A DNA stretch of 5,667 nucleotides from Sporichthyaceae bacterium (GTDB lineage Bacteria > Actinomycetota > Actinomycetes > JACCUZ01): positions 1 to 5,667 of the forward strand of contig JACCUZ010000134.1 of assembly GCA_013698395.1 (NCBI GenBank). Reading direction: 5' to 3'. Under the pieces are notes generated by a model. It did no database searches. It saw only the letters and a program-made list of their open reading frames with translations, and was not told the origin of the DNA. Of this stretch, positions 1 through 5,667 are shown piece by piece. Positions within the stretch are counted from its first letter, which is position 1; the number at the start of each line of letters is the position of its first letter. Position numbers and translations under genes: made by a program.

Positions 1-1569
1 GGTCCCCGCCGCTGCGGCTCCTCCGGCGGCGGCTACCGCCGCCCGGACCGCCGCGTAGGCGGGGGCGGTCCACAGGGCGGGGTCCATCTCGTCGAACGTC
101 TCCCCCGCAAGGTCGGGCGTCTGTAGGACGATCTTGAGGCTGTCCCGTTCCACGCGCAGCGCTGGGTCATGCGGGTCGGGTGCCGATGGGCCTGCGTTGT
201 CGGTGCTCCGCGTCGGCGCCGGGAGCGTCGTACGCCGGGAGCTGCCACCCGCCTGGGCGACCACGCGAGCGACCGGCTCGACCTCCATGCCAAGCCAGCC
301 GGCCAGGGTCCGCGCGTACTCCGGGCGCAGCGACTGGTCGCGGATCGAGGCGACCACCGGCGCTGCGGCCTGCAGGGCGGAGACCCGACCCTCAGGGGTC
401 TCGAGGTCGAACCGGCCCAGGGTCGAGCGCAGAGCGAACTCGAAGAGCGGGACCCGGCCGGCAATGAGGTCACGAACGGCGGTGTCCCCCTTGTGCTGTC
501 GCAGCTCGCACGGGTCCATGCCACTGGGCTCTACGGCGACGAAGGTCTGGGTGACGAACTTCTGGTCGTCCTGGAAGGCCTTGAGCGCGGCCTTCTGTCC
601 GGCGCTGTCACCGTCGAAGGTGAACACGACCTCACCGCGAAACTCGTTCTGATCCATCAGCAGCCGGCGAAGGATCTTTATGTGCTCGTCGCCGAACGCG
701 GTGCCGCAGGTCGCGATGGCCGTCCCGACCCCGGCGAGGTGGCAGGCCATCACGTCGGTGTATCCCTCGACGACGACGGCTTGCATCCTCCGGGCGATGT
801 CGCGCTTGGCCAGGTCGACGCCGTAGAGCACCGTGGACTTCTTGTAGATCGGTGTCTCCGGCGTGTTGAGGTACTTCGGCCCCTGGTCGTCCTCGAACAG
901 CCTGCGCGCGCCGAAGCCGATGACCTCGTCCGAGACGTTGCGGATGGGCCAGACCAGCCGGCCGCGGAACCGGTCGTAAATCCCACCGTCCTGGCGCTGG
1001 CTGACCAGGCCCGCGGTCAGCAGCTCCTGGTCCCTGAACCGACGCTCCCGGAGGTGGGACACCAGTGCGTCCCACCCACGCGGGGCGAAGCCCACGCCGA
1101 ACCGCTCGGCGGCGGCCTCGTCGAAGCCGCGCTCGGAGAGGAACTCGCGACCCGCCTGGGCACCCGGCGAGGCCAGCTGCTCGGCATAGAACTCCGCCGC
1201 CGCCTTGTGCGCCTCCACGAGGCGACCACGCTGACCCTGCTGCCGGCCCGGGGTGACGCCGCCGTCCTCATAGCGCAGCTGGACGCCGGTCCGGGCCGCC
1301 AGCCGCTCCACCGCCTCGGCGAAGGACAAGTGGTCGATCTTCATCAGGAAGGACAGGACATCGCCGCCCTCCTGGCAGCCGAAGCAGTGCCAGCTGCCGA
1401 CCGTCGGACGCACCGACAACGACGGGCTCTTCTCGTCATGGAAGGGGCACAGGCCCTTGAGGCTTCCGCCGCCGGCGGGCCGCAGCGTTACCACATCGCC
1501 GATCACGTCAGCGAGGTCCGCCCGCTCCTTGACGAGCGCGACATCCTCGTCCCGGATCCGGCCAGCCAC
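1..1569 (-). CDS. dnaG: DNA primase DnaG (C-terminus cut by window edge)
   Basis: DnaG makes the short RNA primers that start leading and lagging strand synthesis at the fork, working with the replicative helicase DnaB. I translated this frame from the minus strand: 523 codons, open to position 1. Domains in order: a CHC2 zinc finger with C41, H44, C62 and C65 (LCPFH and HCFGC); the RNA-polymerase core with YDRFRGRLVWPIR (198-210), IGFGARR (217-223) and KYLNTPETPIYKK (232-244); a Toprim site with E268 and D272 (VEGYTD) and D319/D321 (FDGDSAG); a Pro/Ser-rich linker at about 440-470; and the beginning of the helicase-binding domain from about 471, Ala-rich at the edge. Roughly 100 residues are missing compared with family members of 600-650. 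GTG 1569 is the only ATG/GTG/TTG in this frame after the dgt stop and gives the usual actinobacterial start (V/M)AGRIRDED. There is no clear Shine-Dalgarno. The 54-base gap to dgt and shared strand suggest partial co-transcription. Oddity: the third acidic Toprim motif reads MDPCE (351-355), with Cys where E. coli has Asp. Confidence 0.97.
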   Translation of the reverse strand, partial: MAGRIRDEDVALVKERADLADVIGDVVTLRPAGGGSLKGLCPFHDEKSPSLSVRPTVGSWHCFGCQEGGDVLSFLMKIDHLSFAEAVERLAARTGVQLRYEDGGVTPGRQQGQRGRLVEAHKAAAEFYAEQLASPGAQAGREFLSERGFDEAAAERFGVGFAPRGWDALVSHLRERRFRDQELLTAGLVSQRQDGGIYDRFRGRLVWPIRNVSDEVIGFGARRLFEDDQGPKYLNTPETPIYKKSTVLYGVDLAKRDIARRMQAVVVEGYTDVMACHLAGVGTAIATCGTAFGDEHIKILRRLLMDQNEFRGEVVFTFDGDSAGQKAALKAFQDDQKFVTQTFVAVEPSGMDPCELRQHKGDTAVRDLIAGRVPLFEFALRSTLGRFDLETPEGRVSALQAAAPVVASIRDQSLRPEYARTLAGWLGMEVEPVARVVAQAGGSSRRTTLPAPTRSTDNAGPSAPDPHDPALRVERDSLKIVLQTPDLAGETFDEMDPALWTAPAYAAVRAAVAAAGGAAAAGT

Positions 1570-1623
1570 GGGTGGGGAGTCTACGGCGGCGTCGGCGACG
1601 TAGGTCGTGGCTGCCCACAGGGG
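1570..1623 (-). other. 54-base gap between dgt and dnaG, without a terminator
   Basis: This is the only real intergenic stretch in the window. A short CTACG...CGTAG inverted repeat lies between 1581 and 1604 (14-base loop), but no T-run follows, so it does not look like an intrinsic terminator. The gap contains the TAGACT hexamer noted as a possible -10 element and no Shine-Dalgarno. Transcription from the upstream genes could run through into dnaG. Confidence 0.6.
1578..1583 (-). promoter_or_regulatory. Candidate -10 element (TAGACT) for a leaderless dnaG transcript
   Basis: The minus strand reads TAGACT, then eight bases (CCCCACCC), then the dnaG GTG. The hexamer fits the TANNNT pattern of actinobacterial -10 elements, and the first purine at a usual distance that would begin an mRNA exactly at a start codon is the G of GTG 1569. 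The absence of a Shine-Dalgarno before that GTG fits a leaderless mRNA. No convincing -35 is visible; the best partial match is ACGACC at 1603-1608, with a long 19-base spacer. A TANNNT match arises easily by chance, so this is an inference from position and not a demonstrated promoter. Confidence 0.33.
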
Positions 1624-2853
1624 TCACGGGCTGCCCGAGAGCCGCCCGCGCCAGGCGGCGGCCGAGACATCGGTGAGTGAGGCCACCTGGTCGAGGACGA
1701 CCCGCAGGCGCGCGGCATCGTCAGCCGCGGCCTCGAAACCTGGCCGGAACAACGGCTCCAAGGACGCGGGTGCGCCCCCCTGCACCAGCTCAACCAGCTC
1801 GTGCACCAGCTCGCGCTGAACCGCGTAGCGCCGGGTGGCGGCATCCCCCGACATCACATAGCGGTCCGCGACCGCCTTGAGGATCTCGCACTCCAGCCGC
1901 ACCTCGACCGGGACGACGAGGTTGCCCCCATAGCCGGCGAGCTCGGCGGCCCCGTGGGCATCCCGGGTGGCCGTCTCCGCCGCCCGTGCGAAACGTCCGA
2001 TGAGCTGACTGGTGGCGTTCTTGAGCCGGGCGAGGCTGCGGTGGGAGCCGTCGTATCCCACCGGCCAGAACGGCAGGGCGACCAGCCGATCCAGGGCCGC
2101 GTCGAGCTCACCGGTGCCGACCGTGGCGAAGCGCGAGGCGGCCAGCGCGACCAGCGCAGACCGCTCGTCCCGGGCGGAGAGACGGTCTAACCGCAGGTGC
2201 CCGGCGACCACAGCGTCCTCGAGGTCGTGCACGGAGTACGCGATGTCGTCGGACCAGTCCATCACCTGCGCCTCGAGGCACCGGGTGCCCGCCGGGACGC
2301 CGGCACGGAACCAGTCGAAGACCGCGCGGTCGTCGGCGTACACGCCGAACTTGCGGGGGTCGATGTCGGGGCCCCACGGGTACTTGCACGAGGCGTCCAG
2401 TGCTGCGCGGGTCAGGTTCAGGCCGACGCTGCGGCCCTCAGGCGAGAAGGTCTTCGCCTCCAGCCGGGTCAGGATGCGCAGGCTCTGCGCGTTGCCCTCG
2501 AACCCCCCGCACGGCTCCGCAAGCTCGGCCAGCGCGGCCTCACCGGTGTGACCGAAAGGTGGGTGACCGAGGTCGTGGGCCAGGCAGGCGGTCTCGACCA
2601 GGTCCGGGTCGTTGCCCAGGGCCTGACCGATCTCCCGGCCGATCTGGGCGCACTCGAGGGAGTGGGTCAGCCGGGTCCGTGGGAAGTCGCTCTCCCCCGG
2701 TACGACAACCTGGGTCTTGCCCGCGAGCCGGCGCAACGCGGACGAGTGCAGCACCCGGGCGCGGTCGCGCTGGTAGGCGGTCCGGCCCGGGCGCTTGGCC
2801 GGCTCGGCCACCCACCGCTGGGTGTCCCTCGCCGGCTCGGGGGTCTCGGTCAT
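1624..2853 (-). CDS. dgt: Deoxyguanosinetriphosphate triphosphohydrolase (HD-domain dNTPase)
   Basis: Dgt-family enzymes hydrolyse a dNTP to the deoxynucleoside plus tripolyphosphate, lowering or balancing dNTP pools in the cytoplasm. The protein is 409 residues, typical of the short actinobacterial form and shorter than E. coli Dgt (about 505). The N-terminus RPGRTAYQRDRARVLHSSALRRL (21-43) is the family signature. The HD-domain metal ligands are present: H64 (RLTHS), H93/D94 in AHDLGHPPFGH (92-102), and D203 in the segment DWSDDIAYSVHDLED (199-213). H97 and H102 of the catalytic loop are also kept, so the enzyme looks active. The ATG overlaps the stop of the DUF218 gene in an ATGA arrangement (2850-2853) and has no Shine-Dalgarno of its own, which points to translational coupling. 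dnaG follows downstream, a dgt-dnaG order familiar in actinobacteria. Leu222 uses the rare codon TTA. The true substrate preference (dGTP or several dNTPs, with allosteric activation) cannot be read from sequence. Confidence 0.97.
   Translation of the reverse strand: MTETPEPARDTQRWVAEPAKRPGRTAYQRDRARVLHSSALRRLAGKTQVVVPGESDFPRTRLTHSLECAQIGREIGQALGNDPDLVETACLAHDLGHPPFGHTGEAALAELAEPCGGFEGNAQSLRILTRLEAKTFSPEGRSVGLNLTRAALDASCKYPWGPDIDPRKFGVYADDRAVFDWFRAGVPAGTRCLEAQVMDWSDDIAYSVHDLEDAVVAGHLRLDRLSARDERSALVALAASRFATVGTGELDAALDRLVALPFWPVGYDGSHRSLARLKNATSQLIGRFARAAETATRDAHGAAELAGYGGNLVVPVEVRLECEILKAVADRYVMSGDAATRRYAVQRELVHELVELVQGGAPASLEPLFRPGFEAAADDAARLRVVLDQVASLTDVSAAAWRGRLSGSP
2850..2853 (-). other. 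ATGA stop/start overlap coupling the DUF218 gene to dgt
   Basis: The four bases ATGA contain the dgt ATG (2853-2851) and the TGA stop of the DUF218 gene (2852-2850). The bases just before it (GCCCCAACGCGGT) hold no Shine-Dalgarno. This arrangement is the classic signature of termination-reinitiation, so dgt translation probably depends on ribosomes that finish the DUF218 gene and the two genes share an mRNA. Confidence 0.85.
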
Positions 2854-3480
2854 ACCGCGTTGGGGCCGGCGTCGGTGCTCCGGTGAAACGCCTTCCAGTA
2901 GAGGTAGGCCAACGTCTCCCGCGCCACATAGCGGATCTCCGTGTCGCGAGTACGCACCGCCGGCCCACGCCGGGTCGGCGAGAGGACGGCGTCGATCCCC
3001 CGGTCACGGGCCATCGACCGGGTCCGCAGGGCATGCCACGGGTCGGTCACGATGACGGCCGTCCGCCACCTCCGGTCCCTCATCTCCTTGCGGACCGCGG
3101 TGACGCTGCTCAGGGTGTCGGTGCCGCTGGGCACGGCGACGACGCGCCGCGCCGGTACGCCGTGGGCGGCCAGCCAGCGCTTTCCTGAGGACGCCTCGGT
3201 GAAGCGGTCCCCGACCTGGTTGCCGCCCACGGTGATGATGCGGGGTGCGACATCGTCCCGCCACAGGTCACGCGCATGGACCAGGCGAGCGGTGAACACC
3301 GACGATGGCCGCCCGTCGAACTGCGCGGCCCCGAGCACCACGATCGCGTCGGACAACCGACGGTCGTCCTGCCGGGCGAACCACCAGACGTACGCACCGC
3401 TCACTGCGAGGACGAGGAGGGCCAGGCTGACGCAGGCCGCCAGCATCTTGACGGCAAGCCGGGCCAAGATCACCAGCCGG

Positions 3481-3503
<23 letters not shown>
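2850..3503 (-). CDS. YdcF/SanA/ElyC family (DUF218) membrane-anchored protein
   Basis: A 217-residue protein, a normal size for the family. A basic N-terminus is followed by one hydrophobic segment at about 17-42 (AVKMLAACVSLALLVLAVSG, then YVWWF). The positive-inside rule puts the rest outside the membrane. The DUF218 domain fills 50-205: DAIVVLGAA (52-60), TARLVHARDLW (71-81), IITVGGN (89-95), the segment TEASSGKRWLAAHGVPA (102-118), VIVTDPWHALRTRSMARDRGI (150-170) and RETLAYLYWK (195-204). E. coli relatives SanA and ElyC affect envelope permeability and peptidoglycan or lipid-carrier metabolism, but no reaction is established for this member. The start is uncertain: GTG 3503 gives the longest frame and overlaps ppdK by 23 bases without a Shine-Dalgarno. 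GTG 3473 (residue 11) has GGTGA seven bases upstream, begins seven bases after the ppdK stop, and gives 207 residues with the whole membrane anchor intact. The stop overlaps the dgt ATG. Confidence 0.9.

Positions 3504-5667
<2,164 letters not shown>

Noticed and set aside
1..60. GCC/GGC-rich repeat-like stretch at the left edge
   Set aside because: It encodes the Ala/Gly-rich segment at the start of the DnaG helicase-binding domain (AVRAAVAAAGG), in frame, and needs no separate explanation.
1581..1604. CTACG/CGTAG inverted repeat between dgt and dnaG as a possible terminator or operator
   Set aside because: The arms are only five bases with a 14-base loop and no following T-run. Too weak to call; it is mentioned only as content of the gap.
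169..1680. 503-codon open frame on the plus strand
   Set aside because: It lies exactly antisense to dnaG, whose zinc finger, primase core and Toprim motifs are unmistakable. In very GC-rich genes the antisense frame rarely meets stops. Its translation is low-complexity and Arg/Gly/Ala/Asp-rich with no recognisable domain.
1784..1812. Three copies of ACCAGCTC at 1784, 1793 and 1805
   Set aside because: The spacings are multiples of three and each copy encodes the same part of Dgt (RELVHELVELVQ, an amphipathic helix). This is coding repetition and not an operator or iteron array.
2197..2886. 229-codon plus-strand frame opposite dgt, and a 262-codon plus-strand frame at 2400-3188
   Set aside because: Both are shadows of dgt and the DUF218 gene and cross their boundary without any relation to it. 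They overlap each other and show only Arg/Pro/Gly-rich low-complexity sequence.

Overview
The window comes from a very GC-rich bacterium, almost certainly an actinomycete (Actinomycetota). Codon third positions are nearly all G or C, two of the three visible gene starts are GTG, and the DnaG and Dgt N-termini match actinobacterial forms. Placement below phylum is not secure; an order such as Micrococcales is only a guess. The whole window is coding on the minus strand, and no stretch above about 55 bases lacks a gene.

Reading in the direction of transcription (from high to low coordinates) there are four genes. (1) ppdK, pyruvate,phosphate dikinase, enters from the right edge without its first ~170 residues and ends at 3481. 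(2) A small membrane-anchored YdcF/SanA-type (DUF218) protein, ending at 2850; its start is either 3503, overlapping ppdK by 23 bases, or 3473, just after the ppdK stop. (3) dgt, a short-form HD-domain dNTP triphosphohydrolase, 2853 to 1624, coupled to the DUF218 gene by an ATGA overlap. (4) dnaG, DNA primase, starting at GTG 1569 and running off the left edge without its last ~100 residues. The dnaG frame is open across all 523 codons present.

The tight spacing suggests that ppdK, the DUF218 gene and dgt share one transcript. dnaG follows after a 54-base gap that has no terminator but does hold a possible promoter (TAGACT, eight bases before the GTG) with no Shine-Dalgarno, so dnaG may also be transcribed separately as a leaderless mRNA. 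Functionally, dgt and dnaG form a DNA-synthesis pair (dNTP pool control and primer synthesis). ppdK is central carbon metabolism (pyruvate/PEP interconversion), and the DUF218 protein is probably a cell-envelope factor of unknown substrate.

This is an ordinary housekeeping region. I found no mobile element, CRISPR array, RNA gene, defence system or undescribed system. The points worth a second look are small: the candidate leaderless dnaG start, a TTA leucine codon in dgt, a Cys replacing a Toprim acidic residue in DnaG, and the ambiguous DUF218 start. Very long open frames on the plus strand (169-1680 and 3586-5655) are antisense shadows produced by codon bias.
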